Source: Rutstroemia sp. NJR-2017a BVV2
Lineage: Eukaryota > Ascomycota > Leotiomycetes > Helotiales > Rutstroemiaceae
NCBI GenBank assembly: GCA_002946415.1
Contig: NJPS01000002.1
Span: 248,001 to 312,000 of the forward strand
Direction: 5' to 3'
Length of the DNA: 64,000 bases
Positions 21,663 to 32,331 of the stretch are shown piece after piece (the stretch's first letter is position 1; every line of letters starts with the position of its first letter). A program made the translations under genes and the position numbers. Under the pieces are notes generated by a model. The model was not told where the DNA came from, searched no databases, and saw only the letters and a list, made by a program, of their open reading frames with translations.

Positions 21663-22880
21663 GGAATCGGACTTGCTGGTCGTACCGGTCGTACTTTGCC
21701 TGACATCTCCCCGCAACTTTTCTGGAAAGAAATGCCCATTCGCTGGCGATGGATCATCTCTTTCTTGTTAATCTCATCTCGCATAATTCTCAAACCCTGC
21801 TCTTTTCTGGAAAATAGACTCTCTGCGTGATCGTACGGTATCGGTTAGGTGTAACAGGCACCTTCATTGGGAAGATTGGAATCCTAGGGTAGCAAAATGG
21901 AGTCAGGAGTAATGAAATTCATCGTTTTCATGCCAGCATTGCAGTGCCACTTGTATCCTGTGTCCCAAGCTGTGACGATGATGTGATGGATAGAATGTCT
22001 CATAATTTGGCCGCATAATTGAAGTGCAAATGGCGGTCCCCCTTTCATCACGGAGCAAAGATGTGCACGAAATGTAAAGGAGGGGAAGTTTAATTTAGGT
22101 CGCAAGCTGTGCTTTGCTGAGGTGGTCACGGGCCGATAATTAATCCGGGTGGATACAGGGTCGTGGCGCCATGAAGTGGCTCTCGATGTATGATGATGCT
22201 CGTAAGCGTTATGGGGATTGTGGAGAGCCGGATAAGTGCGACAAGGTTATTGGTTGGAGATCTATTACGATAGAAGTATTCATGTTCTGCTCGAATCGCA
22301 TCTGAAGATCATGTCGGTTAGATCCTCTAGCTGCATTCTAAGGGATAGGCCAAGATAGTCGAAGCTACTTTGTAAGAGAAAGGGTGACTTCAGGAATCTA
22401 TCATGTACACCTTCATAGGAAGATATCTGAGATTTGGCATCCATTTACCCGTTTGAAAGCCCAAACACATAAAGCAAGCAGATAGGACATGGTAGCCCAG
22501 CAAGATAGATTGCCTGTGCAATGCTTCTCACACCAATATATTCTCATGACACCACACAAGTTTGAACACATTTTTGCTTCTAATGAACCAAGATCATTGG
22601 CTTTCCGGATAGGAAGTTGGGGTTCGTTGGCAACGAGGATGTGCTACGCCTGCCCCTTGAGATGGAGTGATGAGCATCTCTACGTGCCCCAGATGCACCA
22701 CTAGATGTTGTAGCTTCATGCACGCCATGTGGCTATCCTCTGCACCTCCGCGCATGAGATGGAGAGAATCCGGCTCCAAGGCAACCCCAATATTCTCCAC
22801 GTAAACTCATGACCTGGCACAATCGCATGCCAATAACCGTAGGTGTGACGGGGTATAATTATTTGTATGTAACCTAGAGC
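21663..22880. other. Convergent intergenic region, no gene seen
   Basis: 1.2 kb between the 3' ends of two genes. Frames at 22489-22704 (+) and 22594-22800 (-) overlap each other and show no family character. Confidence 0.55.
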
Positions 22881-23625
22881 TTATGACTTTGCTTCCTCTT
22901 TGTTCTTCTCTTCGGCTTTCTCCTTCGCTCCCGGGTTTGCATTTTCGTAAATCCAGTCATTGAGTCCCAGGCGATTTCTGAAGAAGTCTTAGCAAACAAA
23001 TGATATACGGTGAAACAAGACCTATCCTTACCTCGCAATTTCGATGGCATAGAACTGCATTCGAGGCACTAGTCAAGACCCCCTATCAGCCATGTCCCAC
23101 CCTGACTCGTACGGCGCAATACATACCGAAGATGGTCTCGTCCTGGCCATATTCCCATGTTGGATTTGACCTCAGCATGGTACCAAAGTTGAAGTCATCA
23201 ACTCTGTTTTCATATTGCATCATGAAGGTCCTCCATCTTTCCTTGCCTGTCTTGCTCTTCATTTCGTCTTCGTTTATCGTAGCCGCAGGATCGAACTCTG
23301 GGAAGTCTTTCTTGAGGTGGTCATATATTTCATCATCGATTTTGGTAAGTCGCAGAGCGGAGCCACGGACTTTCTCGAGAATCGCCCAGTAGGTGGACAT
23401 GTGCTGAACGACTGACTGCGGGGTTAATGGCGAGGTAGCAGATGAGGGATGTGAAGATTTGCGAACCTTTGACTGCGAACTGCTTCTCGATCTTTTCAAA
23501 AGTCAGCATATTGAGAGTTTGGTATCGCGAAGACGTTTGCGCGCAAAGGAGTCTTAAGATCTTACATCTTCAAAGTTGTCTGCCTCTTCTGGGTTGAAGT
23601 TGGAGGGTACCGGCGCTTCACTCAT
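22881..23625 (-). CDS. PBDC1: PBDC1 family protein (polysaccharide biosynthesis domain-containing 1)
   Basis: Five exons: 23625-23566, 23491-23467, 23411-23127, 23068-23033 and 22977-22881; all phases agree, about 167 residues. Exon 2 is a 25-nt microexon. Family hallmarks: NFEDIEKQFAVK, then TYWAILEKVRGSALRLTKIDDEIY, FPEFDPAATINEDEMKSKTGKERWR, NFGTMLRSNPTWEYGQDETIFVPR, MQFYAIEIARNRLGLNDWIYE. This is the conserved eukaryotic PBDC1/YPL225W family. The yeast member has been reported to act as a chaperone for nascent eEF1A; the name is historical and does not mean a sugar-biosynthesis enzyme. The C-terminus is a charged KEKAEEKNKEEAKS tail. Soluble, cytosolic by expectation. Confidence 0.88.
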
Positions 23626-25186
23626 TTTGACAGTTTTCAGGGTTGTGATAGAGAAGTTTTAAGTTATTCTCTTGCTTGTTTGTATTGCTATTTGTAGGCA
23701 AGATTTAAAATGCGCGATTGTACTGTGAACTGTGAAAAATGTCTGTCGCTTGATTGACCGTGGAAGGAAAAAGAAATTCATGACGGAGGCGGGGTACGGA
23801 AGAACCTTTATCCGATATCACCCCAAGCAGACCTCATAAGTTGTTCGTCTACCTACTATGCATGTACTCTGTACTCATCAACCGTCACACATTGCGCCGC
23901 CCAGTCAGCCGACAACTCTGTTACATTGATGTATGTATATGTATATCAAGTACACTGGCAGTGCGTCTGTGGAGGATAATGCATTGTGCGATGGTGCGCG
24001 AAAGAATTCTGTTGGCCGCCGGTATGATTTATAAATATCTTTCCGCCCTTGGGATACTTAGCTGCCGACCTGTGGAAGATTTACATTGGCTTTCTGAATG
24101 CATGAGTATCACAGAGGATACACCTGGTTGGCTTGGGTGATGTGTCGTACGCGTGGTGGTGAAAATATGCGCGCTCATTGGAATCCTCATGACTGGACAT
24201 CAAATGTGGTGTGAGGTGCACTGCATGCAGCACAACATAAAAGCCTCGAGTCTAAGTGAAGAGTTCGAAGTACTTGCATAACAGGTTGTCTTGAAAGGAC
24301 TTAAAGGAGTATAAGCAAATCGATAGCGATAGCGATATGTCAGCCGTTAAGTCATTCCTCAAATGTAGAAGCTGCATGATGGCCTTTCTTTCCTTAACTC
24401 AACATACATACAGTTTTTGTTCATGTTCCGTCTCTTAATTTGGGACGATTGAGACTGGTGGTATGACGATCTGAGAGTTATTTCGCTCAGACTTGGAACA
24501 ATTCACACATTCGAGGCTTGAAGGCGTATTCGTCGCCATGCGAGTTCGTCAATGTTGTGACTATTCCTTAAACTTATTTTCACAACTCATTAACATCACC
24601 CGAAAGTGGTCATGGTGACTTTGTTCACTATCACCTTGCCTCTCTTTCCTTCGCATCTCTAGGTTGAGTTTTCGCTGGTTTCTCGGAATACGAGCCATTG
24701 AATCTGCAATTTTACCTCTATTCACTTCTCAAGCCCTTTGCACCTAGCATGAGCGAGCCTTTTCTTCGTTTTATTCACAGGAAATTTATATCGTAAGTCA
24801 AGATGGATTGCAACAACAAGAAAAGTTTTACAATACTCTGTTTTACAAAAAATCGAACTGACCGTCAATAGTATCGCCGCAACGATCTATCAATGGGTCT
24901 CTTCGCAAATCAGTATCTCCATTTTCAAATAATTCCACATCTACAACCGATCCTACAAACAATCCCGACCCAGTCCAACCAGCTCGAAAGTTATCACACG
25001 GAAAACGTCCCAGTCAATTACTGTTGACTCGAGCGGCTTCCACAGTTGGCAGATATGCGAGCGCCATAGTTCCCATCTAGTGGTACGCCGTCACGCGCCA
25101 GCTATCCTAACTTTGCACTTAACTCTACTTTCTCTGTTTCTTTTTTCCTGAAACTTCTTTCCTTAAACTTCTTCATCTTGACCATC
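23626..25186. other. Divergent intergenic region, no gene seen
   Basis: 1.56 kb promoter space for PBDC1 (-) and the membrane-protein gene (+). A CT-rich stretch precedes the ATG at 25187. No repeats or genes recognised. Confidence 0.55.
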
Positions 25187-25866
25187 ATGGAGAAAGAAGC
25201 ACCCCCACCACCGTACAGTATGTATACTTCAATCTTTATTTACAGAAATATTTTCTAACCAAGTATTTTATAATGGCAGGATCTGATATCTCCAATACCT
25301 CTCCAACGGTAGAACCTCTATCTCCAGCGGTAGAACCTCTATCTCCAGCGGTAGAACCTCCATCTCCAGCGGTAGAACCTCTATCTCCAGCGGTAGAACC
25401 TCCATCTCCAGCGGTAGAACCTCCATCTCAACCTTGGTATTACATACATCATCATTGGCTCGCAATCGTTAGGGCTCTCACTATCGCTATGCAGGTTTTG
25501 GCGTTTGTTACAGGTCTCACACTGTTCCCAATCATGAAGTTTTCAACATTCCACTGCGACAAACCGAACCTCCAACATTTCATTAATACTACTAAATGGT
25601 ACGGCTTATCGTGTATCTCTGTCTTTATCACAATTCTACCTTATCCCACGGGTGTCTCGGAACGTGGAAAGCGGGAATTTGACGTCATGAAGGGCTTGGT
25701 AGCTGCACTCATCACATATGCCCTGTTCTTCATCGCGGGTTTCACCGAGGCAAAGATTGAAACGTCGTGTGCCGGATCCTCTGGGAAAGATAATACAACT
25801 TATCTGGCGGTAAGTCGAATATCACTCTGTCAAATGTCAGGGATACTAACAGACTTGCAGCGATAA
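25187..25866 (+). CDS. Small membrane protein with a proline-rich repeat head
   Basis: Exons 25187-25217, 25280-25810 and 25861-25866, about 188 residues. The last exon encodes only Arg and the stop, after a GTAAGT donor and TTGCAG acceptor. If that last intron is not removed the frame also stays open to the same stop, so the C-terminus is uncertain by a few residues. The head has seven-residue units of type VEPLSPA/VEPPSPA from a minisatellite. After it come three hydrophobic segments: about LAIVRALTIAMQVLAFVTGL, WYGLSCISVFITILPYP and GLVAALITYALFFIAGF. This topology resembles small fungal MARVEL-like membrane proteins, but the family is not certain. Membrane location is supported by the helices; function is unknown. 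Confidence 0.62.
25299..25428 (+). repeat. 21-bp coding minisatellite, six units
   Basis: Units of TCTCCAGCGGTAGAACCTCYA, the first being degenerate (TCTCCAACGG). The period is a multiple of three, so unit gain or loss keeps the frame. Units differ mostly at one position (Leu/Pro codon switch). Confidence 0.88.
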
Positions 25867-26053
25867 ATTCAAGAGAACTCGAAGATGGAGGACATTCAGA
25901 AAGATGCATTGCAGAAATGGGAGTCGGCTGATGGAATGGCACCTTTCGGATAAACCAAGATAAGAGCAAAGCATACAGTTACTCAGCTGTCCAGTAGTCA
26001 ATACATGCAGAATAGAGACATATTTCTGGACAGAATATCACTTCCATGTCACA

Positions 26054-27660
26054 TTGAGCGCGTTCAGTGGGCCTATTTTCTCCCCATTATCTCACGTCTG
26101 GTTACATCGTTACCTCGACCGGGTCCAGTACCTTGCGATTGAGGCAGATTTTACGAGATTCGGATGTAGTGCTTTAAGAAGTGCGAGACAATTTGGGTAT
26201 GATATGAAGAAGATGGAAAATCTGCTAGGAGGCATTGTCAATGGTTTGCTGAAACGGAATGGCCAATCTACTATGGCCGAACTTCACTTGATGTGTAGAA
26301 GGTTCAAGGGAAATCGCCCAAGAGACGAAAAAGACCCTTGGAACTGGAGCAATGGAGATTTAAATGGTAAATGAGTTTCCACTGCGCCACGAAACCTGCA
26401 AATGAATTCTCTGCTAACCAAAATTCTAGAATACTGTCCGGAAGAGACTATGTGGTTGTGCGATGCGGTAATTAACCTGCGCGGAATTCTGAAAAGGGCA
26501 CGTCTATCCGGGTTTCGAAGGATTATACTGAGACTCTGCTGCAGTCTATATTCGGTGAAGGAAACGATTCTCCTGGATGGACTTTTCCTATTGCTTCTGC
26601 TTGGCCACCCCTTCCACCTCAACAAACCATGTCTGCAAACCAGAGCATTAAAATTGCTACACCGATTTCTGTGTCACCAATCGATACATGCTACAGTGCC
26701 AGTGCTAGTTCGGGGACTTTGCGCAGCAGACTGACCCACGAGTCATCCTTTTACTCGAATCGCAGAGCCAACTGTTCCGAGGAGCTTTCACCACTTACGC
26801 CTAGTCAGAGTCAGCCTGGAACATCACAATCTTCTTTAGTTGCAGAACATGTAAGAAAATACCATGATACTTTACCTCCACTTACTTCCTCTGATACTTC
26901 AGGAGATACCGATCGAGATGAGCGAGATTCAATTAAGACGCCGAAGTGCTCCACTCCCATGGATCACGATGAGAAAAAGATGGTTTCAGGGAGCGGAGAT
27001 CCCGGCACTATCAAAGATCACGATCCGCAAGAAATAGGACAGTATAAACCCAGTCTCCTATCACATCAATCTAGCACGCAAAAGGTTTCGAAGTCGAGGC
27101 TACCCAGAAGAACCGATGCTCAAAATCGGAACCTCACAGCAACCAGCTCATCACCAGCAGATGTTGATAATCAACTGACTCCGCATAAGACATCCAAATC
27201 ATCGAGCAAAACCAGCTCCCCATGTGACAAGCACCACACACCCACCGTCGTCCAAAATCGCAAGCTTCTCACACCATCACCGAGTGCCCAATTCTCATCG
27301 ATTTGTACGACGTCGCCCAACACATAGAATCGTCTCAATGAGCAGGATCCCGCATATCTTCGCAGTCTTGAAGCTCTTCGCTCGGCGTCTGTTTCGGTAA
27401 CAAGCGAAATATTGTCACCAACTCCTGTGGCTAGAGACTCTACAAAGAACGCTGGAAGTTTGCCAACTTCCATGACGCATTGGGCAAATATGAGCATAGA
27501 GTTTATGGGGACACCTGATATGGGCTTTACTAGTATGGGCATGGGAGCTGGAGCAGGTCAGAGGATGGGGATGGATAGAGACCGAGAGAGAGGAGATACA
27601 CAAGGCGTTGGCAGAAGGTACTTGAGGTTTATTGATAGGCTGAGGGGTCGGAGGGGTTGA
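26054..27660 (+). pseudogene. Probably broken gene, Ser/Thr/Pro-rich product
   Basis: A coding-like frame runs from about 26054 (no ATG at its start) to a plausible intron at about 26369-26430 (GTAAAT.. with CTAAC branch ..TCTAG). It continues as EYCPEETMWLCDA and then meets a frame break: only a 29-nt gap (about 26468-26496) would restore frame, too short for an intron. Downstream the frame continues through ATG 26629 (disordered, Ser/Thr/Pro-rich, 232 residues) to a TAG at 27325. After that TAG the same frame is open for 110 more codons of similar style (AYLRSLEALRSASVSV.., ending RRYLRFIDRLRGRR). One frame break and one in-frame stop suggest decay. An intact shorter gene from 26629 is the alternative. 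Confidence 0.4.
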
Positions 27661-28526
27661 CTGACTTGGCAATTTTGATATTGAGAGCATTTCGTGTCTG
27701 CGGTGATGTGGTTGTGGGCATTTGCAGGCTTTGTGGGAGGGCACCGAATTGGGGTGGGCAGGGGCACGTTATTATCGTGTAGAGCACTAGATGGTTGATA
27801 ACCTGGTATATCGAGATCTCTCTGCTTCCATCCAGTCATTTTGATTGAGCCTGAGAGCTTGTAACGAAAATTTCATGAATTATAGTTTGCCGGAAGCAGA
27901 TTTCAGATGAGTAACGAATAATGAGCGTCTGCACCAAAAATAATGATCAAATTTAATTCATTCTACTTCGAATACCTCAGATAAACCCGTTTGTACAAAT
28001 AAATGTGCATCTCCGCTCTGTTGTAATGTTGACAATAGCTTCGCTGTCGCTATCAGGTAGGTTTGCATTTCCGCGGGGTTGTTGCGAGTTCGGAAATCCC
28101 TGGATAGTGGTAGTACTTGCTGCTTTAAAGAATGGATTTTATGGGCAAGCACCGTAACATTGTTTCTCTAGATTCATCATAACACAAGAATTAAAGCGGC
28201 AGCAACACCGGCTCCGAAATGCGTTAGTCAATCAACCCCGCTAGTGTGGAGGGGCAAGTGAAATTTCTTATCGGTCCCGCGATGGCGTTATCGCGCGTGG
28301 GTGATGAAATTTAATGGAATAGTAATGCGAAGACCAAAATACCGAGCTAGATGCGACGGGATTTGGTGGAGGGAGATATTTAGTTAGTTTGGTCAATTAA
28401 ATCATTGTTTATTCTCATCTTTCTCCCTTCTCTTGACTCATATCTCCATATATCGTCCGTCTTATTCATAACTCACGATCATTATTCTTTGTTCTCCTCC
28501 GTGGTGACGAGTCTGCCAATCTAATC
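27661..28526. other. Intergenic, no gene seen
   Basis: Contains a 64-codon minus-strand frame (27958-28152) of no recognised family and the CT-rich promoter of the siroheme gene. Confidence 0.5.
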
Positions 28527-30273
28527 ATGACTCCCATTTCTCTTCTCACAGCTGTGGACTCTACGTCTCATGTTCATCTAATAGTCGGGTCGAATCCATT
28601 AGCAGGAGCACGATGCGCGAAATCACTTGAAGTTGGAGCGAAACCACTCCTTATTGCTCCTGAAACCGCAGAATTACATTACACATTACAAAAGAGAATT
28701 GACAATGGCGAAGCGAAATGGCTGAAGAAGTCTTTCGAGGATGAAGATGTTATGCGACTTGGTAGAGAAGAAATTGGAGGAGTAGTTGATGCAGTATTCG
28801 TCACTTCTGGGTCGAGAGATCCTATGAGTATGGACATCCTCCTTTTTTTTCCCCATTCAGCGACTAATCAAACCAGGTGCGCATATTTCGCAACTTTGCA
28901 GACGGAATCGCATACCAGTCAATGTGGCAGACTCTCCAAGTCTTTGCACATTCTCCTTACTCTCGACACATACCGACGGTCCTTTACAAATTGGTGTGAC
29001 AACCAATGGCAAAGGATGCAAACTCTCCTCTCGAATACGACGTGAAATCGCCTCCTCCCTGCCTACGAATTTAGGAAGCGCATGTCTCCGACTAGGCACA
29101 ATTCGTCGGCGCATACAAGAAGAAGATCACTTGTCACACATGGCACTAAATGGAGATCTCAACAATGAAGAAGAAATCGACCAAACAGCGACATTCAACA
29201 AGCTCATCACAGAAGCGGATCTCGATGCAGCGAAAAACAGACGTATGAGGTGGCTATCACAAATCTGCGAATATTGGCCCCTACGAAGACTTGCATCGAT
29301 CACGGATTCTGATGTCGACTCTGTCCTTAAATCATATGCTACAAACCCGGCTACTTCTTCGCCCCTTGATACCTCGTCTCTTGATTCTCGCGCCGAAAAG
29401 AAAGCACAAATAATACTTGCTGGATCCGGTCCAGGTCATCCTGATCTGCTCACGCGCGCAACACATAAAGCTATCTTATCTGCCGACATTATTCTCGCAG
29501 ACAAACTCGTTCCCTCCGGTGTGCTCGATCTCATACCCCGTCGCACACCCGTCCACATTGCTCGAAAATTCCCCGGAAACGCAGAACTAGCCCAGGAAGA
29601 GCTATTATCTCTCGGACTAGCTGGTCTGAAAGCTGGAAAGACAGTTCTAAGACTAAAACAAGGTGATCCATATATATATGGTAGAGGAGGAGAAGAATAC
29701 GAATTCTTCAGAAAGGAGGGATTCGCAGATAGAGTGGTGGTACTACCTGGTATAACGAGTGCTTTAAGTGCGCCTTTGTTTGCTGGAATTCCCGCCACAC
29801 AGCGCGCGGTTAGTGATCAGGTACTTATATGCACCGGAACGGGAAGAAAGGGTAAACCTACAGTTCCGCCAGAATATGTCGGCACGCAAACCGTCGTTTT
29901 CCTCATGGCGCTCCACAGGATCAAAGGCCTGGTAGCAGATCTCACGACGCACGAATCAGAAGACGCGAAAGTCGTCGACGAGCAAACAGGAGAAGTTATA
30001 AGAACGAGAAAACTCTGGCCAAAAAATACTCCCTGTGCAGTGGTGGAGAGAGCGTCGTGTCCGGATCAGAGAGTGTTGAGAACGAGTCTGGAATGGGTTG
30101 TGGATGCGGTGGAGGAAGCGGGGAGTAGACCGCCGGGGTTGTTGGTTTTGGGGAAAGCGTGCGAGGTGCTGTTTAAGGGGTGTGAGGGGGGGAGGAAGTG
30201 GGTGGTGGAGGAGGGGTTTAGGGGGTTGGAGGGGTTGGGGGTGGAGGGGTTGGGGTTGGATGTGTGTGACTAG
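28527..30273 (+). CDS. MET1: Siroheme synthase-type uroporphyrinogen-III C-methyltransferase
   Basis: Exons 28527-28827 and 28877-30273 (49-nt intron), 565 residues. It serves sulfite and nitrite reductases, which need siroheme. The N-terminal ~150 residues have a Rossmann fold of the precorrin-2 dehydrogenase type (HVHLIVGSNPLAGARCAKSLEVGAKPLLIAPE; then IPVNVADSP after the intron). From about residue 240 comes the SUMT methyltransferase: AGSGPGHPDLLTRATHKAILSADIILADKLV, KTVLRLKQGDPYIYGRGGEE, VVVLPGITSALSAPLFAGIPATQR. It uses S-adenosylmethionine to methylate uroporphyrinogen III at C2 and C7. The final ~40 codons are unusually G-rich. Whether the dehydrogenase half is active, or MET8 does that step, is not decided here. 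Confidence 0.86.
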
Positions 30274-30680
30274 GCTGCCCATAGGTGGGCTATGGTGACT
30301 TGATAGGTGCCCGGTGGGTGGGTTCTTCGGAGTAGAAAAAATAGGCCGATTTAGAACAATATTGAAGCTATCTACTATTATCCAACAAATATCCTAAAAG
30401 TCCTAAAAGTCCTAAAAGTCCTAAAATATTAGATATACTAAGGATATCATCACTAAATAAATATCCTAAACACTTTGAGAGATTATAAAGTTCTTATTAT
30501 CATTTTTGTACTGAGAGCCTCAGATGGGCCTGTTTTTTCTCCTCCGAAGAGGTGGGTTCAAGGGCATACTTTACCCCACTGGCTGTGTAGGATCTCCTTC
30601 CGGTACGCGCCACCGCTGCTTGAGTAACTGGGTGGTTTGGAGAGCTAGACAACCCACCTATGGGCACCTCTCTCGCAGCC
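30274..30680. repeat. Inverted-repeat, AT-cored element next to the MET1 stop codon
   Basis: TGCCCATAGGTGGG at about 30276 is repeated inverted as CCCACCTATGGGC at about 30653, and both sit beside AGGCTGC/GCAGCCT words. A nested pair CTTCGGAG/CTCCGAAG lies at about 30325 and 30541. Between them is an AT-rich core with TCCTAAAAG repeated four times (30392-30425). It resembles a decayed non-autonomous element. No target-site duplication identified. Confidence 0.4.
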
Positions 30681-30960
30681 TATGTGCGAAAAGCCTCAGC
30701 AATGACCCGACGGACCAGATCCTCGACATCTATTTTCTTTGGCCGCAGCGTCATACCGCACTTCCGCAGCAATTCATCTTCGTCAATTCCCAACTCTTCT
30801 AGTCTATGACCAAGTTCTGCGAGATGTTTCGTCCTCTCCTGTTCCGCTGTTCTGATTTCCGCCAGCTTTGCCCGCAAATCTTTATTTGAACTCTCGAATT
30901 TGGTTAAAGCCGTCCTATATGAGTCTAATAGTCCTATAATAATAAGTGCTAGCTTATTTT
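30680..30960 (-). pseudogene. Coding remnant, charged helical C-terminus
   Basis: A minus-strand frame ends at 30680 and can be followed upstream to about 30930, where it runs into AT-rich sequence. The product is charged and helical (KFESSNKDLRAKLAEIRTAEQE, LEELGIDEDELLRKCGMTLRPK, DLVRRVIAEAF). It lacks a start and lies beside a repeat and AT-rich DNA. It looks like the 3' end of a repeated or transposon-borne gene, but I cannot name the family. Confidence 0.35.
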
Positions 30961-31085
30961 AAAGCCCTTATAAAGACCTATTCAAAAATAAAATTTTCAT
31001 AGAATAATCTTGAAAACTAAATTAGTAATTAAAGAATAACTTCTCCCTCCTTCTCTCCCCCCATCCAATCCATCATGCTACCCAC

Positions 31086-31777
31086 TCACTCAAACCCCCC
31101 CATCCCCGGCGCAATACTCTTCCTCAACTGCCTCTGCCGCTGCTGACTCTGCAACCCCAGCCTCTCAACCGCATACCCCAACCTCTCCTTCTTCTGTCTC
31201 AGCACCTTCAACCGCATCGCTTTTTCTTCTTGTCCTTCTCTTGCCCCTCCTCCTCCCATTCTCCCTCCCCCTCCTATCCCCCCACCTTTTCCTCCCATTC
31301 CCCCTGCCATCCCCCTAGTACCCTTCCCCATACCCTTCGAAGCATTATTCCCCCCAAGCCGCCCCTCCAACAAATCCCCCCTCGCAATCAACCCCTCCTC
31401 CCGACGCTGCAGCCGCGAGATATGCGCTTCTGTGCGCGCGAGCAGGGTTTCGATTGCGGGGGAGAGTTCTTCTGAGAGCGATTTTTGGGCGGAGAGGAGG
31501 TGCGATTGCGGGGTGAGTTCGAAGTGCTGGGGTGAGAATTTTTCAGTATTTGAGCGCTGGGGGGGGGAAGGGGGAGGGGAGGAGAGTACGGAAAAGATGG
31601 GGGGGAGGGGGAGATGGGATAAATACATACCCTCGTAGCCGACAACACCGTCTTCAAGCGCGGAAAATCAGAAATCCCGGCATCGAGTATGGAGATACTG
31701 TTATCGAGGGTGGTGAGGGAGGAGCGGAGGGAGGAGACGGAGGAGGAGAGCAGTTGGGAGGGGGTTTGTGTTGACAT
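31086..31777 (-). CDS. SPC19: DASH (Dam1) complex subunit Spc19
   Basis: Exons 31777-31631 and 31526-31086 (104-nt intron), 195 residues. Spc19 is part of the fungal DASH ring that couples outer kinetochores to spindle microtubules. Hallmarks: SSVSSLRSSLTTLDNSISILDAGISDFPRLKTVLSATRHFEL near the N-terminus and an internal coiled coil (LLARTEAHISRLQRREEGLIARGDLLEGRL). Odd: a glycine/methionine-rich insert (GMGKGTRGMAGGMGGKGGG and following, about residues 115-145) lies between the two helical parts. The C-terminal helix is KVLRQKKERLGYAVERLGLQS. The gene is flanked by AT-rich, repeat-bearing DNA on its 3' side. Confidence 0.87.
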
Positions 31778-32331
31778 TTCTTTTTTTTGGTCAGAGGATG
31801 TGGGTGTGGTTTTTCTGGTTCGATTGTGCGCGAGGGGAGGATGGCTGGTGAGGGGGATGGAGAGAAGTTAGTTGCTGGTGGTGTGCGATGTGAGGCAATT
31901 GACGTATATGTTTCGTGGTGGAAAATCGGGTCGTGGTTTTTTGAGGTTATTGATGTTCGCGGAAGTAAGACGCGATGTGATGCGATGTGATGGTTGCTAG
32001 GGGCGGGTGCAGGGATGGTTTTAGTGGGTGTTTGGTGGGGTAAGGCTTGGCTTTGGGGAGGTTTAGGCTTGGTTCGTCAGCGCTACTAACCTAATTTCTT
32101 CGACACCAGGTATAGAAAGATCTTTTGTATTGCGAAATATCGGTATAGATGCTCTTCACTAATATGGCCTCGGAAGAGAATCCAGGTTGGTATATTCACC
32201 AGTTTACAAAATGGTCATGTTCGCTCGAGAAAGAAGTCTGAAGACTTAGATATCGGTACGTAAATAATTCAAATGCAAAATGCTACTGAACTTCTATACA
32301 AAAGAACACCATTAAAACCAATTAACGCACT
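31778..32331. other. Intergenic, no gene seen
   Basis: 554 bp with the SPC19 promoter and the STE6-type gene 3' flank. Contains (TGATGCGA)-like short repeats near 31975. Nothing else seen. Confidence 0.5.

Noticed and set aside
30098..30298. 66-codon plus-strand frame inside the MET1 3' end
   Set aside because: Shadow frame of G-rich MET1 codons (W/R/G-rich product).
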